Shown one piece after another: positions 44,679-53,650 of a stretch of 61,135 bases of DNA. The stretch is from Planctomycetaceae bacterium. Lineage in GTDB: Bacteria; Planctomycetota; Planctomycetia; Planctomycetales; Planctomycetaceae. Position 1 is the stretch's first letter, and each line of letters opens with the position of its first letter. The stretch is taken from contig JAGQQE010000002.1 of assembly GCA_020426345.1 (NCBI GenBank), positions 1 through 61,135 of the forward strand, given 5' to 3'. Under the pieces are notes generated by a model. It did not search any database. It saw only the letters and a program-made list of their open reading frames with translations, and was not told the origin of the DNA. Made by a program: the position numbers and the translations under genes.

Positions 44679-45620
44679 ATGGATTTTGCAAGTCTGATTC
44701 CGATTGCTGCCTTCGTTGCCATTTTCCTTGGTGTCTGGGGCGTTGCTTCGATGTTTTCCAGGCAAAAATCCCGTGCCTCAGAACGGCTGGAAGATATCCG
44801 TGATCCGTTCTCACGGGCCAGACGCGAAGGTACGCAGCAGCAACAACAGCCAGGCGCGATGAGCAGCATGATTGAACGTGCCGCTCCGGCACTATCGAAG
44901 GCGCTGCAGCCAAAGACAGAAACAGAACAAAGTGCTCTGAAGGTGCGACTTGGAAATGCTGGTTTCAGCAGCCCCAATGCCCCTCGCAACTTTCTGGCCA
45001 TTAAGTTTCTTGGTCTGGTGACCGGCGTACTGTTCGGTGGCGGCTACGGATTCCTGACTGCCACCCCGGGTTCGAATTCCTGGATGTCACTGGTGATTGG
45101 CGGCGGATTGGGATTCTATGTTCCGGAACTGTGTCTGACGCTTCTGAAGTCTTCTCGTCAGGCCAAGATCTTTCTTCAGCTTCCCGATGCACTGGACCTT
45201 CTGGTGGTTTGTGTGGAAGCGGGTCTTGGACTTGATGCCGGCATGCGAAAGGTCGCAGAAGAACTGGAGGATGGTGCTCCCGAGGTCTGCGGGGAACTTT
45301 CGACCTGCAACATGCAGATGCAGATGGGAAAACCGCGTCGAGAAGTGCTGCACGATCTTGGCGTGCGAACGGGAGTCGACGACGTCCGTGCGCTTGCTGC
45401 GATTCTCATTCAGGCTGACCGTTTTGGTTCGTCAATTTCGCAGGCACTTCGCGTTCAGTCCGACACGATGCGTGTGAAACGCCGTCAAATGGCCGAAGAA
45501 AAAGCGCAACAGACAGCGGTGAAAATGATTTTCCCTCTGGTCCTTTTCATCTTTCCGGGGATCTTTGTGGTCCTTGTCGGGCCTGCAAGTATCCAGCTGA
45601 TGGAAAACCTCTCCAGCTAA
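44679..45620 (+). CDS. tadC: TadC-like inner-membrane protein
   Basis: A 313-residue partner of TadB. It has an N-terminal TM (LIPIAAFVAIFLGVWG), a Gln-rich linker near residue 50 (TQQQQQPGAM), and the F-domain with LQLPDALDLLVVCVEAGLGL, GMRKVAEELEDGAPEV and LAAILIQADRFGSSISQAL. It ends with hydrophobic VLFIFPGIFVVLVGPASIQL. The gene ends 49 bases before the convergent lutC stop. Together with cpaF and tadB it is a minimal Tad assembly cluster with no pilin. Confidence 0.9.
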   Translation: MDFASLIPIAAFVAIFLGVWGVASMFSRQKSRASERLEDIRDPFSRARREGTQQQQQPGAMSSMIERAAPALSKALQPKTETEQSALKVRLGNAGFSSPNAPRNFLAIKFLGLVTGVLFGGGYGFLTATPGSNSWMSLVIGGGLGFYVPELCLTLLKSSRQAKIFLQLPDALDLLVVCVEAGLGLDAGMRKVAEELEDGAPEVCGELSTCNMQMQMGKPRREVLHDLGVRTGVDDVRALAAILIQADRFGSSISQALRVQSDTMRVKRRQMAEEKAQQTAVKMIFPLVLFIFPGIFVVLVGPASIQLMENLSS

Positions 45621-45669
45621 ATCGCCGTCACTGCGGTGGCCCTGAGGTGATTGGCTTATCGCGTCGAAC

Positions 45670-46287
45670 TTACTTTTCTGCCGGCCATTCATCAATCAGG
45701 TACACAGTCAGTGCTCTTGCACCATGAGCGCCGATGACGAGTGATTGTTCGATGTCGGCCGTTTTGGACGGTCCGGAAATGAATCCGGCGAAAGCATGAT
45801 CCTTTGCTGAAATCTTCGTGTAGGCTTCGTGCATGTTGTTCACGAGGCTGACTGACGGAATTGCAATTGCGATGTATTGAGGGATGAAATAGAGGACACG
45901 ATGCTTTACGGTGTTGTCTGTCACCCAGACTGCACCGTTTTCTGAAACTCCGAAGTGTCCTTTGAGCACGGCAAATCCCACATTCTCCAGCAAGTGTGGG
46001 TCTTCAACAGCGTTCAGGTCGAATGTTGAATCGCCGAGGCCTTCTACTACCGAACAACGAACGGTGGACTCGTTCCATTTGGGGTGAGCCAGCAGATGCG
46101 TATTGGCTTCGGCTACCGTAGCAACCCGAACGGCCGTGCCACCAACGAACTCGAGGACTTCACTGAAGCGGGAGTAACGATCATCGAACGTTTGCCAGGG
46201 ACCCTCCGCTGGAAGTTCTGGCAGGGGTGAAGACTGGGGCAGCGCTGTTCGAAGACGTTTGAAAATGGCTTCTCGGGCGGTGCTCAT
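45670..46287 (-). CDS. lutC: LutC-like LUD-domain protein
   Basis: A 205-residue LUD-domain (DUF162) protein. It begins STAREAIFKRLRTALP and has the domain's later motifs ENVGFAVLKGHFGVSENGAV, FIPQYIAIAI and GFISGPSKTADIEQSLVIGAHGARAL. In lactate utilisation LutC acts with LutA and LutB to oxidise L-lactate. Its ATG overlaps the lutB stop (ATGA), so it is translated right after lutB. LutA is not in this window. Confidence 0.9.
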   Translation of the reverse strand: MSTAREAIFKRLRTALPQSSPLPELPAEGPWQTFDDRYSRFSEVLEFVGGTAVRVATVAEANTHLLAHPKWNESTVRCSVVEGLGDSTFDLNAVEDPHLLENVGFAVLKGHFGVSENGAVWVTDNTVKHRVLYFIPQYIAIAIPSVSLVNNMHEAYTKISAKDHAFAGFISGPSKTADIEQSLVIGAHGARALTVYLIDEWPAEK

Positions 46288-47690
46288 GATTCACTTCCCT
46301 GAGTGGAGTTGCGGTTGGATTGTGGCGTCGTTCGTTTGCGGTTTGCGTAGAGTTGGCGGAATGACTTTGCCGGTGCCTCTGGCAACTCTCGTTGTTTTCC
46401 CCAGCCGTTCAGTCCATTGTAAACAGCAAATCGCGGACTCAGCCTTAACGCAGTTCTGGCTATCCTTCCGGTGATATTGAAAAGCCAGGCACGCGACAGA
46501 ACAACGGAGGCGATTTTCATCGGCAGTTTCTTGGATATCGGCACCAGGTGCTTGCGATCCAGCTCGCTTCTTAATGCAAACAGTTGATGGTGAAGGTCGA
46601 TCTTTACGGGGCAAACATCTGTGCACGAACCGCACAGACTGCAGGCGAAAGGCAGGGAGCTATGGCTGGCTGCATCCTTCAGTGGCGAAAGGATCGATCC
46701 AATCGGCCCGGGGACTGTTGCTTCGTAACTGTGACCTCCACTGCGTCGGTATACGGGGCAGGTATTCATGCACGCGCCACAACGAATGCAGTTCAGGCTT
46801 TTCCGGAATTCACCCGACTTCAGGATTTCGCTGCGGCCATTGTCGACGAGGACAATGTGCATTTCGCTTCCTTCCTGGGGGCCGTGAAAATGAGACGAAT
46901 ACGTGGTGATCGGCTGACCTGTGGCAGAACGCGCGAGTAACCGGAGAAAGACCGCCAGGTCGCTGAGACGGGGAATCAACTTTTCAATTCCCATGCAGGC
47001 GATGTGCAGCTTAGGAAGAGATACTCCCAGATCTGCATTCCCTTCATTTGTACAGACCACAAATCCGCCAGTTTCTGCAATCGCAAAGTTGACCCCCGTG
47101 ATGCCCGCGTCAGCATTGCAAAAGCGTTCTCGCAGGTGCTGGCGTGCCGCTTCTGTCAGATAGGCTGGATCCGATGCACCCTTCTCTGTGCCCAGATGTT
47201 CATGAAAACACTCCCCGACCTCTTCTTTTCTGATATGGATGGCAGGCAGGACAATATGGCTGGGAGTTTCTTTTCGAAGCTGGACGATACGCTCACCCAG
47301 GTCCGTATCAACAACTTCATAGCCTCGTTCTTCAAGATACGGATTCAGATGGCATTCTTCAGTGAGCATGGACTTGCTCTTCACGACTTTTCTTGCGCCG
47401 TGTTTTTTCAGGATCTCCTCCACAATCTGATTGTGTTGTTCGCCATTCTCTGCCCAGTGCACGTGGACACCAAGAGCTTCGGCATTCTTTTCGAACTGCT
47501 CAAGATAGTCTGGCAGCCGGGACATGGTGTGCATCTTGATGGCAGACGCAGTCTCGCGCAGCATCTCCCATTCGGGAACGCTGCCAGCCATTCGGTCTCG
47601 CTTTTCACGTACAAACCACAAAGCCTTGTCGTGCCATTTCGCCCGATCATGGTTTGCTACAAACTGTTTTGCCAGAGTTGGGTGTGACAT
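46284..47690 (-). CDS. lutB: LutB-like iron-sulfur LUD protein
   Basis: A 468-residue protein. The N-terminal part has the LUD domain (VPEWEMLRETASAIKMHTMS, NFAIAETGGFVVCTNEGNAD). Two 4Fe-4S clusters follow: CIRCGACMNTCPVYRRSGG and CSLCGSCTDVCPVKIDLHHQ. The C-terminal part (GKQRELPEAPAKSFRQLYAN) fits LutB. In known systems LutB carries electrons in L-lactate oxidation to pyruvate. It lies 7 bases downstream of the M50 protease stop and overlaps lutC. Without LutA nearby the activity is probable but not certain. Confidence 0.9.
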   Translation of the reverse strand: MSHPTLAKQFVANHDRAKWHDKALWFVREKRDRMAGSVPEWEMLRETASAIKMHTMSRLPDYLEQFEKNAEALGVHVHWAENGEQHNQIVEEILKKHGARKVVKSKSMLTEECHLNPYLEERGYEVVDTDLGERIVQLRKETPSHIVLPAIHIRKEEVGECFHEHLGTEKGASDPAYLTEAARQHLRERFCNADAGITGVNFAIAETGGFVVCTNEGNADLGVSLPKLHIACMGIEKLIPRLSDLAVFLRLLARSATGQPITTYSSHFHGPQEGSEMHIVLVDNGRSEILKSGEFRKSLNCIRCGACMNTCPVYRRSGGHSYEATVPGPIGSILSPLKDAASHSSLPFACSLCGSCTDVCPVKIDLHHQLFALRSELDRKHLVPISKKLPMKIASVVLSRAWLFNITGRIARTALRLSPRFAVYNGLNGWGKQRELPEAPAKSFRQLYANRKRTTPQSNRNSTQGSES

Positions 47691-47696
47691 GGAAAC

Positions 47697-48965
47697 TCAG
47701 ATATTCGAGTCGGAGGACATGGAGCCGTCGGATGACGGAAAACGAAGTGCAATTTGCTCCTGAGACGTTTGTTGTGCAGGAGCGGAAGGCTTTGGTGCGT
47801 CTTCAATGATAATTGGATTTGGTGTAAATCCTATTAAGAGAAAGCTCATCGTCATCCAGCCAATGGCATGCCGTTTCCACCCAATCGGCATGCTGTCGTC
47901 AGAAGTGGGGGGATGTCGTGTCCCGGTGAGCATCAGCAGAATGATCAGCAACATGTAAGAGACGGTGCGCGTGTAGAGCATGAATGCGACGCCGGTCAAC
48001 AGGACGCCATAGGCCACATAGTGCGCCTTTCGGCCGATCAGCGTGTACAGAATATGGCCACCATCCAACTGCCCGATGGGAAGCAGATTCATGGATGTAA
48101 TGAAAACTCCTACCCAGCCAGCGAAACCGTAGCCATTTAGAATAAAGACTTGGTTCTCGCCAGCTGGATGGTGTAACCATTCGATCAGCCACGTCAGCAG
48201 CATGGGTTCTCCAAACTCCAGGCCGGATTGAATCGCAAATGCCGGGCGGAATTCAGAGGTTCGTATGCCATAAAACAAGACGGGCAAAGTGATCAGAAGG
48301 CCGGCAAGTGGCCCCGAAACTGCGATGTCGAACATTTGCTTTCGGTTGGCAACTCCCCTGCCCTGCAGGATGACGGCGCCCATGGTGCCCAGTGGCGGCA
48401 GCGGCAAAGGAATAAAGTACGGCAGTGAGGCTGGTACCCGGTATCGGACTGCCTGTAAGAAGTGGCCCAATTCGTGACAGAGAAGGATCAGCATCAATGG
48501 AACTGAATACTCCAGTCCGTTCCGGATCGCTTTGCCCATGACCTCCTGAAAAGACATCGCACGCGTTCCGGTTCGTGCTGCGCTTCTTTGGAGTTCTGCG
48601 TTCGCGTATTCACGAAAATCGGATGAGAAGAAACCTGGCGACCACACCAACGGAAGAAACTCGGAGGCAACAAGAAACGTTGAAAAGCACGTCGCCAGAA
48701 ACAGCAGCAGCGACGTGCGAAACTGTTTGCGTTTGTAACGTCGATACTCTTCCGCAGTGATACGATTGATGGCAGGTGTCATTTCCTCCACAACGTCGGA
48801 TGGGATTCCATTCGATGGCGAATGGATCGCGGTATTCAGGGCATCCTGGTGTGTCTGTGGGAATTCCGGTACGTCGCGGCTTTCCGCGGGTATGGAATGG
48901 GAATGATCCGGAAGAGAGGATGCGGGTTGCCGCTCCGGGGGACCTTCGTCACAGTTCATATTCAT
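47697..48965 (-). CDS. Site-2 (M50) membrane protease
   Basis: A 422-residue intramembrane zinc protease. The N terminus is hydrophilic and acidic/Ser-rich (about 1-75). TM segments follow, with the zinc motif LLCHELGHFLQAV and the second motif NLLPIGQLDGGHI that supplies the Asp ligand; the sequence AVSGPLAGLLITLPVLFYG lies between. The topology is that of the site-2 protease family (M50), often used for regulated intramembrane proteolysis. Start at 48965 is preferred: it begins MNMNCDEGPPERQ after a GGGAA, and avoids overlap with the DUF1501 stop; a longer frame to 49151 exists. It precedes lutB by 6 bases. Confidence 0.85.
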   Translation of the reverse strand: MNMNCDEGPPERQPASSLPDHSHSIPAESRDVPEFPQTHQDALNTAIHSPSNGIPSDVVEEMTPAINRITAEEYRRYKRKQFRTSLLLFLATCFSTFLVASEFLPLVWSPGFFSSDFREYANAELQRSAARTGTRAMSFQEVMGKAIRNGLEYSVPLMLILLCHELGHFLQAVRYRVPASLPYFIPLPLPPLGTMGAVILQGRGVANRKQMFDIAVSGPLAGLLITLPVLFYGIRTSEFRPAFAIQSGLEFGEPMLLTWLIEWLHHPAGENQVFILNGYGFAGWVGVFITSMNLLPIGQLDGGHILYTLIGRKAHYVAYGVLLTGVAFMLYTRTVSYMLLIILLMLTGTRHPPTSDDSMPIGWKRHAIGWMTMSFLLIGFTPNPIIIEDAPKPSAPAQQTSQEQIALRFPSSDGSMSSDSNI

Positions 48966-49122
48966 ATTTGAGTTTGTTCCCGCCCGCCAGCGACGGAAGC
49001 TCTTGTTGGCACGCCGGAAGAACACAAGGGTCGCTGTTCCGGAAGATGAAAAGCCTGCGACCGAGTCATTCGCAGGAGGCAGGTTTCTGTCCGTTTGGCA
49101 GTTGATTGACTGGTTGATTTCG

Positions 49123-50586
49123 CTAGAAAAGTTCGGGCATTGGGGTTCCATTTTCTTCCACGATAAATCGCGGTCGGTTCCGTTCGTCTTCGTAGGTTAA
49201 GTCGAGCGGGACGCCCATATGACGGTAGATTGTAGCGGCCAGATCCCCGGGCGTTACCGGACGATCTTTGACTTCACCGCCATCCTGTGAACTGCTGCCG
49301 ATGACCTGGCCATGCCGAAGTCCGCCGCCAGCCATGCACATTGACATCACAACAGGCCAGTGATTTCGACCGTCGGTGCTTCCCTGTGTTCCCATGACGG
49401 GCGTCCTGCCGAACTCGCCCATTGCCAGAACCAGCACGTCGTCGAGCAGATTTCGTTCGTCCAGGTCCCCGACGAGTGTTGTGATCAGATGATCAAACAG
49501 AGGAAGGAGCGGGCCTAAACCTTTGCTGATTCCACCGTAGGGCGGAATATTGTCACCATGCGTATCCCAGGTGCCCGACGCTGTGTGATAGCTCAGGTCA
49601 ATTGTGACGAATGCTACCCCTGCTTCCACAAGGCGTCTTGCGAGGAGCGCCTGTTTGCACCAAAGATGATCACCATACCGGAGACGGGTCGCATCCGGCT
49701 CGCGCGACAGATCGAATGCCTGTTGTGCCTTGCCACCCAGAACCATTTCGAATGCCTGTTGTCCATAGATGTCCAGAGAATCCATCGCGCCGCTCTGATC
49801 AAGGCCGCGTCGAAGGCGGTCCAGATCCTGGACCAGCGTGCGCCGATTGGAGAGACGATCCTGACTCAATGCCCCCGGCATGTGAAAGATGTCGGCTCCC
49901 GTTTCGCGCCCAAGCGGCTTTCCAACGAGATCCAGTGCGGGCAGGACCGCCGCGCGATTTCCGTCAAAAGGATCGAATGACTTGCCGAGCCATCCGGCCC
50001 ATGCCAGATGGCTGCGGCTCTTGTGAAACGAAACGTACGGAGGCATTGTGGGGTCGTTCGCCCCCCGGAATTTCGAGATAATGGATGCGATCGCCGGATA
50101 CCGGTCCCCTTTCGGATTTGATCTCGGCGAAGCGTCCCGATTTCCCGTTTGCATCACCATATTGGGCTCATGGTTGCTGCCACGGCAATCAACAGAGCGT
50201 ATGAGCGAAAACTTGTCCATCATAGCGGCCTGTTTTGGCAGGTGTTCGCAGATGGACACCCCTGGAATCGCAGTTTCGATTGGCATGAACGGCCCGCGAT
50301 TTTCGAAGGGGCGGTCTGGTTTCATGTCCCAGGTGTCGATGTGACTTGGTCCGCCGGTCATCCACAAAAGGATGACGCTCTTGTTATTCGTTGGCCGGCC
50401 AGCCCGGAGAGCTTGTTCTTTGGCACGAAGCAAAGCCGGAACGGAAAGGCCCGCCACTCCAGCAAGGCCCGCCTTCAGCATATTGCGTCGGCTTTTCAGG
50501 ACCAGACCGTCAGTCGCCAGCGGTTGCCAGCTGCTGAATGCATGTTGGAAATGATGACCATTGCGTGGCATTGAGTTCACGGGCAC
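49123..50586 (-). CDS. DUF1501 Tat-exported protein
   Basis: A 487-residue DUF1501 protein with a Tat-like signal, SRRNMLKAGLAGVAGLSVPA. It has the family signatures KSVILLWMTGGPSHIDTWD, NHEPNMVMQTGN and VLAMGEFGRTPVMGTQGSTDG. DUF1501 proteins are very common in planctomycetes and are related to alkaline-phosphatase/sulfatase-fold proteins; no activity is established. A perfect AAGGAG lies 8 bases before a GTG at 50586, so I take that start; ATG 50616 and ATG 50571 are alternatives. The stop lies 158 bases before the M50 protease start. It is divergent from the MFS gene. Confidence 0.85.
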   Translation of the reverse strand: MPVNSMPRNGHHFQHAFSSWQPLATDGLVLKSRRNMLKAGLAGVAGLSVPALLRAKEQALRAGRPTNNKSVILLWMTGGPSHIDTWDMKPDRPFENRGPFMPIETAIPGVSICEHLPKQAAMMDKFSLIRSVDCRGSNHEPNMVMQTGNRDASPRSNPKGDRYPAIASIISKFRGANDPTMPPYVSFHKSRSHLAWAGWLGKSFDPFDGNRAAVLPALDLVGKPLGRETGADIFHMPGALSQDRLSNRRTLVQDLDRLRRGLDQSGAMDSLDIYGQQAFEMVLGGKAQQAFDLSREPDATRLRYGDHLWCKQALLARRLVEAGVAFVTIDLSYHTASGTWDTHGDNIPPYGGISKGLGPLLPLFDHLITTLVGDLDERNLLDDVLVLAMGEFGRTPVMGTQGSTDGRNHWPVVMSMCMAGGGLRHGQVIGSSSQDGGEVKDRPVTPGDLAATIYRHMGVPLDLTYEDERNRPRFIVEENGTPMPELF

Positions 50587-50872
50587 CTTGAGAACTCCTT
50601 CGAATTGGCCTGACATATCGTCTGGTTTGGGTGGCGTCGCCGCCCGCAGGTCAGTGATTGTAGTCAGAACGCACTGGAAATGAATGCCTGATTCTGCAAC
50701 TGATCAGCCGACACGCAACTTTCGGACGATGTTTCGGTCTGTGGTTTCTGAATCGGTCCCGCAAACTTCTGAATTCTGCAATCACGCGATCCGCAACCAG
50801 GCTCGCCGTTAGCTGTATCGAGCCGCGTGGGTTAGACTTTTCGGCCGATCCACGCCAGACAGGAAGACACAA

Positions 50873-52411
50873 GTGTACCTTTCAGAACACAAGACTCTGC
50901 GGATGTTCACCCTGTGCCTGCTTTACGTAGCGCAGGGGATTCCGTGGGGGTTTGTAACCGTCACATTCGCGGCGTGGCTTGCAACGCCCGAACATGGCAT
51001 CAGCACGGATCAACTTGGAAAGATTCTGGCGGTGGCATCGTTGCCGTGGTCGTTCAAGTTTCTGTGGGGACCGTTGATGGATCGGTTTACGATTCCGTCT
51101 CTGGGACGTCGTCGCCCCTGGATCATCTTTGCGCAGGGGATGGCGATTCTTGTGCTTGCAAGTCTGTTGGCGGTGGACGACCTTGCCGGCATGGTTTGGG
51201 CGGGTACTGCGAATGCTGGGCCTGTCTGGAGGACACTCTATGAATTGATCCCGGGACCACTAGCCGCTGTGATACTGCTTGCCAATGTCTTTATGTCCAT
51301 GCAGGACGTGGCTGTCGACGCACTGGCTGTTGATCTGCTGCAGGAAAAGGAACGCGGCATCGCGAACGGATTGATGTACGGAAGCAGCTATGCCGGAACA
51401 GCAATCGGAGGCGCTGGGCTTGGCTATGTTGTTGCGAACTACGGCATTCAGGCTGGTTTGCTGACTCAGGCTTTGTTGTTGTTCGTGATCATGCTGTTGC
51501 CACTGTGCGTTCGTGAACGTCCCCAGTCTGCAGGCACCCGTTTGGCGGGCGGGCGTTTGATGGGCACGCATTCATCCGGCACCGGTCAAGGCGATCCATC
51601 AGATCAACGAGAAGTGGACCGGGATGCGCCTGATCGGATTGACTTTGGGGAGACGCCCACTCTGCATCTGCAAACCGACCCAATGCCAACCCAGCCCATG
51701 CCAACATCAGGCTCTGCCAGTCAGAAACAATCTCCTGCTTCCGCGGCGGGCACCCCGGAAACGAACGATGGCCTCAGGCCACTCTCCTCTGAATCTGTTC
51801 TTCGAAATCTGATTCGGGCATTTTCTCTCCGATCCACAATTCTCGGCGCCGGGGTAGCGATTGGCGTGAAGATCGGCATCGGTGTTCTCACCGCAGTTCT
51901 GGTCGACTTTCTTATCAAAGATGGCGGGTGGACTCAGCAACAATATACCAGCGTAACTGGAGGGTGGGCCCTGTTGCTTGGGTTAAGCGGTGCAGCAATG
52001 GGCGGGTTTGCCTCGGACCGATTTGGGGCGCGTTTGCTGATCTTCACGGTCTCTGTCCTGCTCGGGACTCTCTGGATCGCGTTCGGCTTCCTGGAGACAC
52101 TTATCGATCGTCATTCGTTTGTGGTCGTGCTGCTCCTGGGGCAGGAATTCCTGCTGGCGATGTTGTCGGTGTCATTGTTCTCATTGTTCATGACGATTTC
52201 CTGGCCTCGCGTCGCTGCAACACAATTCACGGCGTACATGTCTTTGATGAATCTTTCAACGACCATTGGTAGTTATCTTGCTGGTCAGTTGAGTGCCTCA
52301 ATGACCATCCATCAAATTCTGCTCGTTTCGGGAGTACTGCAGATTCTTCTGGTGATTCCCGTACTGTTGATCGATACACAACAGGCTCGCAGAACGTTGC
52401 CATCGGAATAA
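50873..52411 (+). CDS. AmpG-like MFS transporter with enlarged loop
   Basis: A 512-residue 12-TM transporter. The N-terminal half begins LCLLYVAQGIPWGFVTVTFA and has SLGRRRPWIIFAQG, the A-motif-like loop, and MQDVAVDALAVDLL, all AmpG-like. The central cytoplasmic loop is unusually long, about 85 residues, rich in Pro/Ser/Gln/Thr (including MPTQPMPTSG). The second half has GASDRFGARLLIF-like elements. AmpG imports muropeptides; this may be such a permease or a sugar transporter. Start GTG at 50873 has AGGAAG 9 bases upstream, a clear site. It converges on the TIM-barrel gene, with a hairpin in the gap. Confidence 0.85.
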   Translation: MYLSEHKTLRMFTLCLLYVAQGIPWGFVTVTFAAWLATPEHGISTDQLGKILAVASLPWSFKFLWGPLMDRFTIPSLGRRRPWIIFAQGMAILVLASLLAVDDLAGMVWAGTANAGPVWRTLYELIPGPLAAVILLANVFMSMQDVAVDALAVDLLQEKERGIANGLMYGSSYAGTAIGGAGLGYVVANYGIQAGLLTQALLLFVIMLLPLCVRERPQSAGTRLAGGRLMGTHSSGTGQGDPSDQREVDRDAPDRIDFGETPTLHLQTDPMPTQPMPTSGSASQKQSPASAAGTPETNDGLRPLSSESVLRNLIRAFSLRSTILGAGVAIGVKIGIGVLTAVLVDFLIKDGGWTQQQYTSVTGGWALLLGLSGAAMGGFASDRFGARLLIFTVSVLLGTLWIAFGFLETLIDRHSFVVVLLLGQEFLLAMLSVSLFSLFMTISWPRVAATQFTAYMSLMNLSTTIGSYLAGQLSASMTIHQILLVSGVLQILLVIPVLLIDTQQARRTLPSE

Positions 52412-52498
52412 CGATTGCTGCTGTTGCTCTATCAGCCTGTCGGACTGGCTTTATTGGTAGCCGGACGCGCGCCGGCTCGGACGGAAAATGCAAAGAAA

Positions 52499-52526
52499 CC
52501 GGAGGTGCTTTGTGGCACCGTTCCGG
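52499..52526 (-). terminator. Probable terminator for the TIM-barrel gene
   Basis: CCGGA-GGTGC (52499-52508) and GCACC (52515-52519) plus TCCGG (52522-52526) form a 10-bp stem with a small bulge and a 6-base loop. On the minus strand it is followed by GGTTTCTTTGCATTTTCC, a T-rich tail, so it would stop the minus-strand transcript. There is no T-run on the plus side. Confidence 0.45.
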
Positions 52527-52588
52527 GGGAAAGTGATTGTGGTGTGCCTCGCCAACTGCAGGTTGCACAACAGTGCGAGCAATTCTCA

Positions 52589-53596
52589 TCAGGAATTGAA
52601 GGACTGATGCAACAATTCAAGACTCTTTGGGATGGCCGTCAAAGGTGACTCTTTTCCTTCGAATTCCAGAGACACGTATCCCTTGAATTGGTGCCTCCTC
52701 AGCAGATCAGCGATGCGTGGGTAATCCAAATCCAGCTGATACCAAAGACCGCCGCCAAAGTAAGTCTTGGCCTGAACAAGAACGGCTTCATCCGCCATCA
52801 GTTCGAGTCTGTCATACGGGTCTTCAAGAAAGTTTCCGGTATCCAGGGTCGTCTTCAGCCAGGGTGAGTTGATTGCTTTCACAATGCGCATGACACCTTC
52901 TGGTGTTCGACCGAGCCCCCAATGGTTTTCGAGTCCAAGCGTCACGCCACACCGCTCAGCAGCAGGCAGGCATTCGGTCAATCCATCGATGACCCATTTA
53001 AAAGCATCTTCATCGGTGTAACCTTCGATCGGTGGTTCAATTCCGCGGTTGGCCATCAAGGCATCAAAGTTCTTGCTGGTGCCCCACGTGCCTGTATTGA
53101 CCCGCATCGTTGGGATGCCAAGTGCGTATGAAAGTTCAATACATTTGATCGTGTGTTCTGTATTTGTTTTTCGCTTTTCTGCATCCGGCGAGCACCAACC
53201 CTGATGGGTGGAAAATCCGCACAGATCTAAACCATTCACAAATGCACGCTGCTTCAAACGCTGCAGATAGCCGTTGCTTTCGTTCGTCATCTGGCGATGA
53301 AGAATTTCGACGCCATCGAAGCCCCATTCCGCGGCCAGATCGATACATTTTTCGATGTCTCGAAGGTCATCGTTGCGGAATTGCCAGAACGAATACGTCG
53401 AAACGGCAAATCGAGTGCGTTGATGTGGTTTCGTCTCGTCGCTCATCGGACGAGCGCTGGAGAGATTGGCCATTGTGTGTGGTGAAGCGGAACCGGACAT
53501 CGCCCGGGATCCAAGAACGCCTGCGACTCCTGCCATGGCCAGTATATTTCGGCGGTTCAGCAATTTGACGGTTTGAGTTGTGCTGTCAGTTGTCAT
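52589..53596 (-). CDS. Tat-exported sugar isomerase/epimerase-like protein
   Basis: A 335-residue xylose-isomerase-like TIM-barrel protein with a Tat-like leader (LLNRRNILAMAGVAGVLG). The domain has AAEWGFDGVEILHRQM, GFSTHQGWCSPD, GVTLGLENHWGLGRTPEG, KTTLDTGNF and KGYVSLEFEGKE, the usual spread of Glu/His/Asp metal ligands. The family includes sugar-phosphate isomerases and inositol catabolism enzymes; the substrate is unknown. ATG 53596 is preceded by AGGA about 9 bases upstream, so it is preferred over 53644. It ends the minus-strand run from pqiA-like to here, 54 bases after gpsA. Confidence 0.85.
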   Translation of the reverse strand: MTTDSTTQTVKLLNRRNILAMAGVAGVLGSRAMSGSASPHTMANLSSARPMSDETKPHQRTRFAVSTYSFWQFRNDDLRDIEKCIDLAAEWGFDGVEILHRQMTNESNGYLQRLKQRAFVNGLDLCGFSTHQGWCSPDAEKRKTNTEHTIKCIELSYALGIPTMRVNTGTWGTSKNFDALMANRGIEPPIEGYTDEDAFKWVIDGLTECLPAAERCGVTLGLENHWGLGRTPEGVMRIVKAINSPWLKTTLDTGNFLEDPYDRLELMADEAVLVQAKTYFGGGLWYQLDLDYPRIADLLRRHQFKGYVSLEFEGKESPLTAIPKSLELLHQSFNS

Positions 53597-53650
53597 TTCA
53601 CATGTCCTGAAAAAGGTATGCATCGGGGCCAATTCGAGCATCAAAATGGA

